Of a stretch of DNA of 64,000 bases, positions 23,884 through 32,710 are shown piece by piece. Numbering within the stretch: the first letter of the stretch is position 1; every line of letters starts with the position of its first letter. The notes under the pieces are model-generated. The model saw only the letters and a list, made by a program, of their open reading frames with translations. It did no database searches and was not told the origin of the DNA. Made by a program: the position numbers and the translations under genes. Source of the DNA: CAZRRV01 sp045660865 (GTDB taxonomy: Bacteria > Bacillota > Clostridia > Oscillospirales > Acutalibacteraceae); contig JAZREP010000008.1 of assembly GCA_045660865.1 (NCBI GenBank), forward strand, positions 17,441 to 81,440, written 5' to 3'.

Positions 23884-25020
23884 TCATCCTCTCAAATGAA
23901 TTGCGCCACGGTTTTTACCCATATAAGCGCTCATTACTATACCGATACCGCAATACAAACATACTAAACTTGTTCCGCCTGCGCTGAAAAAGGGAAGAGT
24001 AATACCAACAACCGGCAAAAGGGAAATGTTCATACCGATATTGATTACACTCTGCGCCAAAATCATTGCGGCGATACCTACACACATAAACTGTTCGCTT
24101 TTCTCATCACAAGAACTGCCGATTTTTAAAATGCGGTAGCATATTGCAAACAGTAAAATCATAACAACGATACAGCCCAACATACCAAACTCTTCGCCTA
24201 TGCTGGCAAATATAAAGTCATTTTCGCCCTCAGGAATGCTGCCGCTTTGTACCATAGGACCTTTCATAAATCCGGTACCAAATAATTTACCGTTAGCCAT
24301 AGCAATGCGGGCTTTCCACTGTTGCCAACCGCCGCCAAGCAGGTCGGATTCAATATCAAATATGAGTTTCAAACGCATTTGCTGGTCCTCATTCATTACA
24401 AAGAAGTAAATAAAAGGACTGCAAACACCTAATGCGGTTGCCGCAGCTATTACATAACGCAGCCAAATACCGGCGGCCCATAGCATAGCCGCAAAAATTA
24501 TGGCAAATACTAAGGCTGTTCCGTCGTCACCTTGAATATGTATCAACATAACCATTGAGCCGGCGTGAATACAAAGCAATAGTAAATGGCCTATTTTATT
24601 AAGCTTCTTTTGAACACGGCTTAAATGGTATGCAAAAGAAATAACAAAGGCAATTTTCAAAATTTCTGACGGCTGTAAAGTCATACCGCCGAAAAGCTTT
24701 AACCAGGCTTTATCATCAGTTCCCGGCGGCGCATAGCCGATGAAAAAGGTTAGTATTACTAAGATAAGTCCGCCGCCTAAAAAGATGTACCAAAACCGCT
24801 CTATATTTTTATAACTGAATGTGGAAATGAAAATTACGGCGGCAAGTCCGATAAATAGACCCGCAAGCTGTACAAAAAACTGCCTTGCCGAATTGTTCGC
24901 GTGATATGTGGTGGATAAAACCGCAAGACAACCGTAAAGGGAAGCAAAGGTGCACAAAAGAAGCAGAGTTTTGTCACATTCACGGATATAGTCGGCTATT
25001 TTCCCAAGAAATCGTTGCAT
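23884..25020 (-). CDS. RodA/FtsW-family SEDS peptidoglycan polymerase
   Basis: About 378-residue polytopic membrane protein with about ten transmembrane segments. Seen: the conserved LQPSEILKIAFVISFAYHLSR, HIQGDDGTALVF (SEDS catalytic-Asp region, usually QPDLGT), GTGFMKGPMVQSGSIPEGENDFIFASIGEEFG, and C-terminal GITLPFFSAGGTSLVCLYCGIGI. This fits RodA, the lipid-II glycosyltransferase of cell elongation. The QPD of typical members is QGDD here. Start: ATG 25020 with AAAGGGG SD is preferred over the upstream ATG 25038, which lies in the SD region. Follows asnB and nfn on the same strand, upstream of them. Confidence 0.85.
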   Translation of the reverse strand: MQRFLGKIADYIRECDKTLLLLCTFASLYGCLAVLSTTYHANNSARQFFVQLAGLFIGLAAVIFISTFSYKNIERFWYIFLGGGLILVILTFFIGYAPPGTDDKAWLKLFGGMTLQPSEILKIAFVISFAYHLSRVQKKLNKIGHLLLLCIHAGSMVMLIHIQGDDGTALVFAIIFAAMLWAAGIWLRYVIAAATALGVCSPFIYFFVMNEDQQMRLKLIFDIESDLLGGGWQQWKARIAMANGKLFGTGFMKGPMVQSGSIPEGENDFIFASIGEEFGMLGCIVVMILLFAICYRILKIGSSCDEKSEQFMCVGIAAMILAQSVINIGMNISLLPVVGITLPFFSAGGTSLVCLYCGIGIVMSAYMGKNRGAIHLRG

Positions 25021-25141
25021 TGTTTCATCCCCTTTCATTGCAATTTATTATATAATATTTATAAATATATATCAAGGGTCTTTTTAATTTTACATAAATG
25101 TGGTATAATGCTTATAATGTAACAGAAAGCGAGCATATTTG

Positions 25142-25567
25142 ATGACAGAACAATTTGTGTCAAACTCCGCACAACAAACCGAAACTATTGCAAAAACCTT
25201 TGCTGAAAGATTAAAAGCAGGGGATGTAGTGGCCTTTTTCGGGCCTATGGGTATGGGTAAAACTTGCTTTACTCGTGGTCTTTGCAGTGGTCTTGGCTTT
25301 ACTGGTGATGTAAACAGTCCCACCTTTGCGCTGGTAAATGAATACATAGGCGGTAGGCTACCGGTCTACCATTTTGATATGTACAGAATTTCAAACTGGG
25401 AGGACCTTTACTCCAGCGGTTATTTCGATTATTTGGAGCAAGGTGGCGTTACAGTAGTTGAATGGAGTGAAAATATTGAAAATGCATTGCCAAATCACTT
25501 CATATCGGTTACAATAGATAAAAAGGGTGAAGAAACCCGATTGATAACTGTGGATTGGGGTGAATAG
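25142..25567 (+). CDS. tsaE: tRNA threonylcarbamoyladenosine ATPase TsaE
   Basis: About 141-residue ATPase needed for t6A37 synthesis on ANN-decoding tRNAs. Seen: Walker A GPMGMGKTCFTRGL (about 38-51), SPTFALVNEY, HFDMYRISNWEDLYSSGYFDYLEQGGVTVVEWSE (the family's conserved DxYR/EW elements). Divergent from the rodA-like gene. TATAAT-like sequence at 25104-25109. ATG 25142 is used, although a TTG directly precedes it. Followed by tsaB after 2 bases. Confidence 0.93.
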   Translation: MTEQFVSNSAQQTETIAKTFAERLKAGDVVAFFGPMGMGKTCFTRGLCSGLGFTGDVNSPTFALVNEYIGGRLPVYHFDMYRISNWEDLYSSGYFDYLEQGGVTVVEWSENIENALPNHFISVTIDKKGEETRLITVDWGE

Positions 25568-25569
25568 GC

Positions 25570-26283
25570 TTGAAAATTCTGGCAATTGATTGCTCTGCAG
25601 GTCCTGCCTCCTGTGCGCTTACAGAGGGGGACAAGCTGTTAGGCCAATTTTTTATAGACGTTAAGCTTACCCATTCACAAACTCTTATGCCAATGGTAGA
25701 ATCGCTCTTAAAATCGGTTATGATACCAATAGCAGAGGTTGACGTATTTGCTATTTCAAACGGTCCCGGCTCTTTTACCGGTATTCGTATCGGCGTTGGC
25801 GCCGTAAAGGGAATGGCAGAGCCAATGCAGAAAAAATGTATAGGCGTTTCAACCTTGGAAGCAATTGCCCGTATACACAGAGGGAATAAAATCTTGTGCG
25901 CCGTTATGGATGCTCGTTGTAATCAGGTTTATAACGCATTGTTTGATTTGAATGGTTTTACTCGTCTTTGTGATGATAGAGCAATATCAATAGATGATTT
26001 GGCGGCAGAACTAAAAAGACTGCACAACGAATATCCAAATAAGGAAATCGTTTTGGCAGGTGACGGCGCCGAGCTGGTATTTAATACTTTGAATTATGAA
26101 TTTTTAAAGCTTGCTTCAAAACCTAACCATTGCCAAACTGCTTATGGTGTAGCTTTAGCGGCATTTGAAGTTTTGAAAAACGGTGGCGGTGTAGATGCTG
26201 CAGAATTGATGCCAACCTATCTGCGTTTGCCACAGGCTGAACGTGAGCTTAAAAAAAGGAGAGAGAACGAATGCAATTTGTAG
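25570..26283 (+). CDS. tsaB: tRNA threonylcarbamoyladenosine protein TsaB
   Basis: 237-residue ASKHA-fold pseudoprotease partner of TsaD in the t6A complex. Seen: MKILAIDCS start, THSQTLMPMVESLL, the signature ISNGPGSFTGIRIGVGAVKGMA (about 61-82) and LMPTYLRLPQAE near the C-terminus. TTG start at 25570. The C-terminus overlaps the next gene by 13 bases. TsaD is not in the window. Confidence 0.93.
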   Translation: MKILAIDCSAGPASCALTEGDKLLGQFFIDVKLTHSQTLMPMVESLLKSVMIPIAEVDVFAISNGPGSFTGIRIGVGAVKGMAEPMQKKCIGVSTLEAIARIHRGNKILCAVMDARCNQVYNALFDLNGFTRLCDDRAISIDDLAAELKRLHNEYPNKEIVLAGDGAELVFNTLNYEFLKLASKPNHCQTAYGVALAAFEVLKNGGGVDAAELMPTYLRLPQAERELKKRRENECNL

Positions 26284-26729
26284 AAAAAGGTGATGTAATA
26301 ACTCTGGGTTGCGACCACGGTGGATTTGAACTCTGTAATGCAATAGAGGAACATGTCAAAGCTAAGGGTATAAACGTAATTCGTCTTGGCTGTACCGATG
26401 GAAAATCTGTTGATTATCCTCAGATTGCGGTTGACGTTTGCAAACAGGTAACAAACGGCAATTCAAAATGCGGCATTTTGGTTTGCGGCACAGGTATAGG
26501 CATGTCCTTGGCGGCTAATAAGGTCAAGGGAATCCGTGCCGCACTCTGCGGTGACACTTTTTCTGCTAAATTCACCCGTTTGCATAATGATGCAAACGTC
26601 CTTTGCTTAGGCGCTCGTGTATTGGGTCAAGGCTTAGCGCTTGAAATAGTTGACCTGTTTTTAAGCACCGAGTTTGAAGGCGGTAGACATAAGCGCCGAG
26701 TAGACGCTGTAATGGATATAGAAAAATAA
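26271..26729 (+). CDS. rpiB: Ribose-5-phosphate isomerase B (RpiB/LacAB family)
   Basis: 152-residue sugar-phosphate isomerase interconverting ribose-5-P and ribulose-5-P. Seen: LGCDHGGFELCNAI, YPQIAVDVCKQV, the CGTGIGMSLAANKVKGIRAALCGD motif with the catalytic Cys region, and HNDANVLCLGARV. Length and motifs fit RpiB. Allose- or galactose-phosphate isomerases of the same family cannot be excluded. Overlaps tsaB by 13 bases with SD AAGGAGAG inside it, so translation is coupled. Confidence 0.9.
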   Translation: MQFVEKGDVITLGCDHGGFELCNAIEEHVKAKGINVIRLGCTDGKSVDYPQIAVDVCKQVTNGNSKCGILVCGTGIGMSLAANKVKGIRAALCGDTFSAKFTRLHNDANVLCLGARVLGQGLALEIVDLFLSTEFEGGRHKRRVDAVMDIEK

Positions 26730-26748
26730 AATAAAAGGGGATATATAA

Positions 26749-27381
26749 ATGAAAAACAATGTTTTAGTAATGGACCATCCGCTAATTCAACATAAGCTGT
26801 CTATTTTAAGGGACAAAAGCACAGGAACAAAGCAGTTCCGTGAGCTTGTAAGTGAGATTGCAATGCTTATGTGCTATGAGGCAACACGTGATTTGCCCTT
26901 AGAGGATAAGGAAATTGAAACTCCGTTAGAGGTTGCTACTACAAAGGTTATAGCAGGCCGTAAATTGGCGTTTGTTCCGATTTTGCGTGCTGGACTCGGT
27001 ATGGTAGACGGCGTTTTGGAATTGGTACCTACTGCTAAGGTTGGTCATATCGGTATGTACCGTGACCCCGAAACTCACGAGCCGGTAGATTACTACTGCA
27101 AATTGCCCTCAGATATTCCCGAGCGTGACGTAATAGTGCTTGACCCCATGCTCGCAACAGGCGGCAGCGCAATAGATGCTGTTGAGAAAATCAAAAAATT
27201 CAATCCCCGTTCAGTTAAATTTATGTGCATCATTGCCGCTCCCGAAGGATTAGATGCATTCACCAATGCTCATCCCGATGTGCAGGTGTACTGCGCAGGC
27301 AAAGACCGTCAGCTTAATGACCATTGCTACATTCTGCCCGGTCTCGGAGATGCAGGCGACCGCATTTTCGGTACAAAATAA
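26749..27381 (+). CDS. upp: Uracil phosphoribosyltransferase
   Basis: 210-residue type I PRTase making UMP from uracil and PRPP. Seen: HPLIQHKLSILRD start, VPILRAGLGMVDG, and the PRPP loop VIVLDPMLATGGSAIDAV, with the C-terminal GLGDAGDRIFGTK uracil-binding end. Full length. SD AAAGGGG. Last gene of the tsaE-tsaB-rpiB-upp unit, so pyrimidine salvage is placed beside ribose-phosphate metabolism. Confidence 0.96.
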   Translation: MKNNVLVMDHPLIQHKLSILRDKSTGTKQFRELVSEIAMLMCYEATRDLPLEDKEIETPLEVATTKVIAGRKLAFVPILRAGLGMVDGVLELVPTAKVGHIGMYRDPETHEPVDYYCKLPSDIPERDVIVLDPMLATGGSAIDAVEKIKKFNPRSVKFMCIIAAPEGLDAFTNAHPDVQVYCAGKDRQLNDHCYILPGLGDAGDRIFGTK

Positions 27382-27383
27382 TA

Positions 27384-27418
27384 AAAAAAAGAAGCGGATT
27401 CCGCTTCTTTTTTTTTTA
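27384..27418. terminator. Bidirectional terminator between upp and lepA
   Basis: Inverted repeat AAAAAAGAAGCGGA / TCCGCTTCTTTTTT with A- and T-runs on both sides, serving the convergent upp and lepA genes. Confidence 0.9.
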
Positions 27419-27419
27419 T

Positions 27420-29225
27420 TTATTCGTCTAATTTCAGTACAGCCATAAACGCTTCCTGCGGTACTTCTACCGAGCCTAAAGAACGCATACGCTTCTTACC
27501 TTCTTTTTGTTTTTCAAGCAGCTTTTTCTTTCGGGTTATGTCACCGCCGTAGCATTTGGCAAGAACGTCTTTACGCATCGCCTTAACTGTTTCTCTGGCT
27601 ATGATTTTACCGCCGACAGCAACCTGAATGGGTATTTCAAACAACTGGCGGGGGATATAGTCCTTTAACTTTTCAGCAATACGGCGTGCTCTCGCATAAG
27701 CGTTATCTGCGTGAACTATAAAGGACAGCGCATCTACAACATCGCCTGCAAGCAGTACGTCGAGTTTTACAAGCTTAGAAACCTCATAGCCTCTTAACTC
27801 ATAATCATAGCTTGCATAACCCTTTGTGCGTGATTTAAGCGCATCAAAAAAATCATAAACTATCTCACCAAGGGGGAGGATGTAGTGGATGTCAACACGG
27901 TCTCCCATATATTGCATATCCTTATATTCTCCACGGCGCTCCTGGCAAAGCCCCATAATGGCACCAACATATTCGCTGGGTGAATAAATGTGTACATCTG
28001 CAACAGGCTCCAATGCCTCCGAAATTGTGGCGGGGTCGGGATAATTGGTGGGGTTATCAACCATAACGGTAGAGCCGTCGGTCAAATGGAATTCATAAAT
28101 AACACTCGGTGCGGTGGTGATTAGGTCAAGGTTGTATTCTCGCTCTAATCTCTCTTGGATTATTTCCATATGCAAAAGACCCAGGAAACCGCAACGGAAA
28201 CCGAAGCCCAAAGCACCCGAGGTCTCGGGCTCAAAGAGTAATGAGGCATCGTTTAATTCTAATTTTTCTAAAGCCTCACGCAAATCGGTGTATCTTGCAC
28301 CATCTGCGGGGTAAATGCCGCAAAAAACAACAGGATTAACCTTGCGGTAGCCTGCAAGCGGCTCAGACGCAGGGGCGTCGTTCAAGGTGATGGTATCACC
28401 TACACGAGCATCCGAAACGTTTTTAATAGCAGCGGCAATATAACCTACCTCACCGGCGCAAAGGCAGTCGCAAGGCACCATGGTAGTGGCACTTTTTCTG
28501 CCGACCTCTACTATATCAAAGACAGCACCGGTGGACATCATACGAATTGTCTGTCCTGCTTTAACGCAACCGCTTACAACTCTGAAATAAACAATTACGC
28601 CCTTGTATTGGTCGTAATACGAGTCAAAAATCAGCGCCTTTAAAGGCTCGTCATCATTACCGGTAGGTGCCGGAATATAGTGCACGATTTTTTCAAGCAC
28701 CTCATCAATGTTTATATCATTTTTAGCCGAAATCAAAGGAGCGTAAGAAGCGTCGATACCAATAATATCCTCAATTTCTTGTCTGATTCGCTCAGGCTCG
28801 GCTCCGGGTAGGTCAATCTTATTGATTACAGGTAAAATTTCCAAATCGTGGTCAACTGCTAAATAGGTGTTTGCTAAGGTCTGGGCTTCAATGCCCTGAG
28901 AAGCATCTACAATAAGCACCGCACCCTCACAAGCGGCAAGAGAACGGGAAACCTCGTAATTAAAGTCCACGTGGCCGGGAGTGTCAATTAGGTTTAATTC
29001 ATACTCTTCGCCATCACTTGCAGTGTAGTACAGGGTTACTGCGTGTGCTTTGATTGTTATTCCACGCTCACGCTCCAAATCCATACTGTCAAGCAATTGT
29101 TCTTCCATTTCTCTAAGCGGCACCGTTTCGGTGTGTTCGAGCAAACGGTCAGCAAGGGTGGATTTGCCGTGGTCAATATGTGCGATTATGCAAAAGTTGC
29201 GTATATTTTCTTTCTTAATAGCCAC
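27420..29225 (-). CDS. lepA: Elongation factor 4 (LepA)
   Basis: 601-residue translational GTPase acting on the ribosome. Seen: G1 AHIDHGKST, G2 RGITIK, G3 DTPGHVDF, G4 NKID, then domains II-V and the LepA-specific C-terminal region with KMRRLG-like KKRMRSLGSVEVPQEAFMAVLKLDE end. The frame is open upstream to 29411, but that would add 62 non-conserved residues. GTG 29225 with AGGAGA 6 bases upstream gives the normal N-terminus (AIKKENIRNFCIIAHIDHGK). Confidence 0.96.
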   Translation of the reverse strand: MAIKKENIRNFCIIAHIDHGKSTLADRLLEHTETVPLREMEEQLLDSMDLERERGITIKAHAVTLYYTASDGEEYELNLIDTPGHVDFNYEVSRSLAACEGAVLIVDASQGIEAQTLANTYLAVDHDLEILPVINKIDLPGAEPERIRQEIEDIIGIDASYAPLISAKNDINIDEVLEKIVHYIPAPTGNDDEPLKALIFDSYYDQYKGVIVYFRVVSGCVKAGQTIRMMSTGAVFDIVEVGRKSATTMVPCDCLCAGEVGYIAAAIKNVSDARVGDTITLNDAPASEPLAGYRKVNPVVFCGIYPADGARYTDLREALEKLELNDASLLFEPETSGALGFGFRCGFLGLLHMEIIQERLEREYNLDLITTAPSVIYEFHLTDGSTVMVDNPTNYPDPATISEALEPVADVHIYSPSEYVGAIMGLCQERRGEYKDMQYMGDRVDIHYILPLGEIVYDFFDALKSRTKGYASYDYELRGYEVSKLVKLDVLLAGDVVDALSFIVHADNAYARARRIAEKLKDYIPRQLFEIPIQVAVGGKIIARETVKAMRKDVLAKCYGGDITRKKKLLEKQKEGKKRMRSLGSVEVPQEAFMAVLKLDE

Positions 29226-29315
29226 TTGAACTCTCCTAAATTTAATATATACATTATACCTTTTGCATAAATTTATGTCAATACAGATTATTTGGGTTTG
29301 CTTATTATGAAAGGC

Positions 29316-29344
29316 TTGATTTTTGGGAGAATATGGAGTACAAT
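29316..29344 (+). promoter_or_regulatory. SigA-type promoter for the class II aldolase fba
   Basis: TTGATT (29316-29321), 17-bp spacer, TACAAT (29339-29344), about 30 bases before the ATG. Confidence 0.6.
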
Positions 29345-29373
29345 TTAAATATACTTTTTTTGGAGGAATAAAA

Positions 29374-30237
29374 ATGTTAGTATCTGCAAAAGAAATGTTG
29401 AATAAAGCCAAGGCTGGTAAGTATGCTGTAGGTCAGTTCAACATTAACAACCTTGAATGGACAAAGGCAATTTTACTCACCGCAGAGGAGTTAAAATCTC
29501 CCGTTATCCTCGGCGTATCTGAAGGCGCAGGAAAATATATGTGCGGTTACAAAACAATTGTCGGTATGGTTAATGGTATGCTGGAGGAATTGAATATCAC
29601 AGTTCCCGTTGCTTTGCATCTTGACCACGGTAGCTATGAGGGTGCTATGGCTTGTATCGAAGCTGGCTTCTCATCAGTTATGTTTGACGGCTCACATTAT
29701 CCGATTGAGGAAAATATTGAGAAAACAAAAGAGCTTGTTGCTTTAACAAATAAATTAGGTCTTTCTTTGGAAGCTGAGGTAGGCGCTATCGGCGGCGAGG
29801 AAGACGGCGTTGTAGGTAGCGGCGAAGTTGCTGACCCGGCTGAATGCAAAATGATTGCTGATTTGGGCGTTACAATGCTCGCAGCAGGTATCGGTAATAT
29901 TCACGGTAAATATCCTGAAAACTGGGCAGGACTCAGCTTTGACACCTTGGCAGCAATCAATGAACTTACAGTTGATATGCCTTTGGTATTGCACGGCGGC
30001 ACAGGTATTCCTGAGGATATGATTAAAAAGGCTATTTCTCTTGGCGTTTCTAAAATCAATGTTAATACAGAGTGCCAGCTTTCCTTTGCTGCAGCTACTC
30101 GTAAGTATATTGAAGAAGGTAAAGACCTGCAGGGTAAAGGCTTTGACCCCAGAAAGATTTTGGCTCCCGGCGTAGAGGCTATTAAGGCTACAGTTAAAGA
30201 AAAAATGGAACTTTTCGGTTCTGTAGGCAAGGCGTAA
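29374..30237 (+). CDS. fba: Class II fructose-bisphosphate aldolase
   Basis: 287-residue Zn-dependent aldolase of glycolysis/gluconeogenesis (FBP to DHAP + GAP). Seen: VGQFNINNLEW start, zinc His in HLDHGS, GSHYPIEENIEKT, EAEVGAIGGEEDG, GNIHGKY and LHGGTGIPEDMIK, then NVNTECQLSF. Full length. ATG 29374 with TGGAGG SD; an upstream in-frame ATG 29323 has no SD and overlaps the promoter. Located next to fucU-fucI, where its DHAP use would match DHAP released by the BMC aldolase. It could be a tagatose-bisphosphate aldolase paralog. Confidence 0.92.
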   Translation: MLVSAKEMLNKAKAGKYAVGQFNINNLEWTKAILLTAEELKSPVILGVSEGAGKYMCGYKTIVGMVNGMLEELNITVPVALHLDHGSYEGAMACIEAGFSSVMFDGSHYPIEENIEKTKELVALTNKLGLSLEAEVGAIGGEEDGVVGSGEVADPAECKMIADLGVTMLAAGIGNIHGKYPENWAGLSFDTLAAINELTVDMPLVLHGGTGIPEDMIKKAISLGVSKINVNTECQLSFAAATRKYIEEGKDLQGKGFDPRKILAPGVEAIKATVKEKMELFGSVGKA

Positions 30238-30243
30238 GACAAT

Positions 30244-30273
30244 AAAAAAGCTCCCAAATGGGAGCTTTTTTTA
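30244..30273 (+). terminator. Terminator after fba
   Basis: Inverted repeat AAAAAAGCTCCC (30244-30255) / GGGAGCTTTTTT (30260-30271), loop AAAT. It also serves the convergent fucU. Confidence 0.9.
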
Positions 30274-30277
30274 TTGA

Positions 30278-30709
30278 TTAGATAACGCCTTTTTGCAGCA
30301 TTATGTTTGCGTATATTGCTTTTTCACTGGTGGCAACGATAGCGTAAGCCGTTTTTGCTTCATCATAGAATTTAAAACGGTCAATGCAACCTACTGTTGC
30401 ACCGCCTCTTTCATCGTACTTGGCAATAATTTCTTTGTAGGTGTCCCAAATAGGTGTCTTAACATTGTCACCTTTCATAACCTCCATAAGGCTTACGGGT
30501 TTTTCAACATAAGTGTCCAAAGGGCAAACCTGCAAAATGGCATCTAAAAGTTCAGGCACGCCGTGACCGTCACAACGGATAACAGTCGTATCCTTACCTA
30601 TACCGGCAGGGAAGTTGCCGTCTGCAATAACTATACGGTCACCGTGACCCATTTCGCAGAGGACTTTAAGCAGTTCAGGAGATAAAATAGGCGGGATGTT
30701 TTTAAGCAT
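30278..30709 (-). CDS. fucU: L-fucose mutarotase (RbsD/FucU family)
   Basis: 143-residue mutarotase interconverting alpha- and beta-L-fucose before isomerisation. Seen: MLKNIPPILSPELLKVLCEMGHGDRIVIADGNFPA (the family's HGD catalytic-His motif), PVSLMEVMKGD, and Tyr/Lys elements near the C-terminus (SEKAIYANIMLQKGVI). FucU is favoured over RbsD because of fucI directly upstream. Start ATG 30709 (AAAGG, 8-base spacing) rather than the GTG three codons earlier. Separated from fucI by 77 bases with a hairpin. Confidence 0.92.
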   Translation of the reverse strand: MLKNIPPILSPELLKVLCEMGHGDRIVIADGNFPAGIGKDTTVIRCDGHGVPELLDAILQVCPLDTYVEKPVSLMEVMKGDNVKTPIWDTYKEIIAKYDERGGATVGCIDRFKFYDEAKTAYAIVATSEKAIYANIMLQKGVI

Positions 30710-30741
30710 AAAAATCACCTTTCCTTTTAAGTTTTAAAATA

Positions 30742-30768
30742 GGTTGTTCCCCGTTTTGGGGAACAACC
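30742..30768. repeat. Hairpin between fucI and fucU
   Basis: Perfect 11-bp inverted repeat GGTTGTTCCCC / GGGGAACAACC with a GTTTT loop. On the minus strand it follows fucI by 18 bases and is trailed by TATTTT, a weak terminator or mRNA stabiliser that would lower fucU relative to fucI. Confidence 0.7.
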
Positions 30769-30786
30769 CTTTTAAATTTTATTTGC

Positions 30787-32589
30787 TTATTTATAAAGCG
30801 GGCCGTAATTTTGGCAAGCGCGATAATCTTGACACTCTTTATCCATACCGAATGCATTCCAAGCCGCAGGACGGAAGATATCATCTTCAGGTACGTTGTG
30901 CATGCAAACAGGGATACGAAGCATAGAGCACATTGTGATTAAATCAGCGCCAATGTGACCGTAGCTGATTGCGCCGTGGTTAGCGCCCCAGTTGTTCATT
31001 ACGTCATAAGCGGTTTTGAAGGGGCTGCCTTCTTTGCCGTCGCAACGAGGAGCAAACCAAGTGCAAGGCCAGGTGTAGTCAGTGCGCTTCCAGAGAGTGT
31101 CAGTAACCTCATCAGGAAGGTCAACTGTCCAACCTTCAGCAATCTGCAATACAGGGCCAAGACCCTTAACGAGATTCAAACGAATCATAGTTGCAGGCAT
31201 TTCAGCCTTAGTAACAAAGCGAGAAGAATATCCGCCGCCACGGAAATAACCAAGGTCAGCATAGTTCCAAGTGGTAGCATCCATAATAGCTTTCTGGTCA
31301 GCCTCAGTAATATCGTACCAAGGTTTGATAACGCCGTTGCCTTTTTCATCCTTAGCCTCACCGCAAGCATCAAGACAGCAAGCGCCGGAGTTAATCAGGT
31401 GAATGAAGCCGCCGTTTTCTTTAGCAACGCCTTTAATCTTATAACCGGTAGCACGTTTAACAGCGTCAGCACTCCAATAAGTACGAACGTCAGCAAACAT
31501 CTGAGCACGGTTAGTAAGCAATTTCATAAATAACATACCAAGTCCGTTAAGAACATCGTTCTCGGTAGCAAGGATATAGGGCTCGCGAGCACCGTTCCAG
31601 TCAAAAGAGGTGTTAAGCATAGCCTCGGGGAAGTCGCAGTTGGGATAGAAGTCTGTCCACTGGCGCTGGCCTTGGAAACCTGCGGCAATAGCGTTGTGAC
31701 CAACCATTTCCTCCTCGCAGCCTTCGGGCAGATTGGGATTACCGTTCATTAAATCTTTAATGATAACCATCATCTTAACGATGAACTCCCACTCAGCATC
31801 CTTTTGCTCACGGGTTTTTTGTAAGTTTTCGGGGTTCTTGTCAAAGCCTTCTTTGCAGTATTCTTTAGCCCAAGCCAAAGCTTTTTTAAATTCAGCCTCG
31901 TCATAAACACCCTCGGTCATTCGACGGATAACCTCAACCTCGTCAACCGATTCAACACGCATACCCAAATAAGACTCGATGAAATCGGGGTCAATAATTG
32001 AACCGCCGATACCCATACAAATAGAGCCGATTTGCAAATAGCTCTTACCACGCATAGTTGCAACAGCAACAGCAGCACGAGCAAAGCGAAGCAACTTTTC
32101 TTTAACATCCTCAGGGATATTTTCTACCTCGTCAAGATTTTGAACATCATGTCCGTAGATACCGAAAGCGGGAAGACCCTTTTGTGCGTGTGTAGCTAAA
32201 ACAGAAGCCAAATATACAGCGCCGGGACGCTCAGTTCCGTTAAAGCCCCAAACACCCTTAATGGTCATGGGGTCCATATCCATAGTTTCAGCACCGTAGC
32301 ACCAGCAAGGGGTAACGGTCAATGTGATGTCAACACCGGCCTTCTTAAATTTGTCAGCACAGGCGGCAGCCTCGCCAACACGACCGATTGTGGTATCGGC
32401 GATAACAACCTTTACAGGCTCACCGTTTGAATATTTAATGTTCTCCTCAAACAGCTTTTTGGCAGCATTTGCCATAGCCATGGTTTGCTCCTCTAATGAC
32501 TCACGCACCTTCAATACACCACGGCGGCCGTCAATAGTGGGGCGGATTCCGATTACCGGATAATCGCCAATCAATCTTGAGTTGCTCAT
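30787..32589 (-). CDS. fucI: L-fucose isomerase
   Basis: 600-residue Mn-dependent ketol isomerase converting L-fucose to L-fuculose (also arabinose to ribulose in some enzymes). Seen: IGIRPTIDGRRGVRE-like start (here RRGVLKVRESLEEQT), WGFNGTERPGAVYLA, SYLQIGSICMGIGGSIIDP, catalytic Glu/Asp in AEWEF and ENDVLNGLGMLFMKLLTNRAQMFADVRTYW, and C-terminal HGAISYGHIGADLITMCSMLRIPVCMHNV. Length agrees with FucI. Divergently transcribed from an AraC regulator, with an inverted repeat in the shared control region. Supplies the BMC aldolase pathway; no fuculokinase gene is in the window. Confidence 0.95.
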   Translation of the reverse strand: MSNSRLIGDYPVIGIRPTIDGRRGVLKVRESLEEQTMAMANAAKKLFEENIKYSNGEPVKVVIADTTIGRVGEAAACADKFKKAGVDITLTVTPCWCYGAETMDMDPMTIKGVWGFNGTERPGAVYLASVLATHAQKGLPAFGIYGHDVQNLDEVENIPEDVKEKLLRFARAAVAVATMRGKSYLQIGSICMGIGGSIIDPDFIESYLGMRVESVDEVEVIRRMTEGVYDEAEFKKALAWAKEYCKEGFDKNPENLQKTREQKDAEWEFIVKMMVIIKDLMNGNPNLPEGCEEEMVGHNAIAAGFQGQRQWTDFYPNCDFPEAMLNTSFDWNGAREPYILATENDVLNGLGMLFMKLLTNRAQMFADVRTYWSADAVKRATGYKIKGVAKENGGFIHLINSGACCLDACGEAKDEKGNGVIKPWYDITEADQKAIMDATTWNYADLGYFRGGGYSSRFVTKAEMPATMIRLNLVKGLGPVLQIAEGWTVDLPDEVTDTLWKRTDYTWPCTWFAPRCDGKEGSPFKTAYDVMNNWGANHGAISYGHIGADLITMCSMLRIPVCMHNVPEDDIFRPAAWNAFGMDKECQDYRACQNYGPLYK

Positions 32590-32630
32590 AATATGTACTC
32601 CTTTTTATAATGATTTTTATTATAGTATAA

Positions 32631-32675
32631 TTTTATCATTGAATTTTATGCCATACTTGGTGTATAATGATAAAA
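32631..32675. promoter_or_regulatory. Inverted repeat in the fucI/araC-type intergenic region
   Basis: Perfect 10-bp arms TTTTATCATT (32631-32640) and AATGATAAAA (32666-32675), 25-base spacer. The element overlaps the AraC-gene promoter (TTGAAT 32639-32644, 18 bp, TATAAT 32663-32668) and faces a fucI -10-like TATACT (complement of 32624-32629). Candidate operator for the AraC-type regulator. Confidence 0.6.
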
Positions 32676-32710
32676 AAGTATAACAATATTCACTTTTGAG
32701 GGAATAAATT

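Noticed and set aside
29226..29411. 62-residue N-terminal extension of LepA
   Set aside because: Not conserved in the family; GTG 29225 with a good SD gives the normal start, and the extension overlaps the divergent fba promoter.
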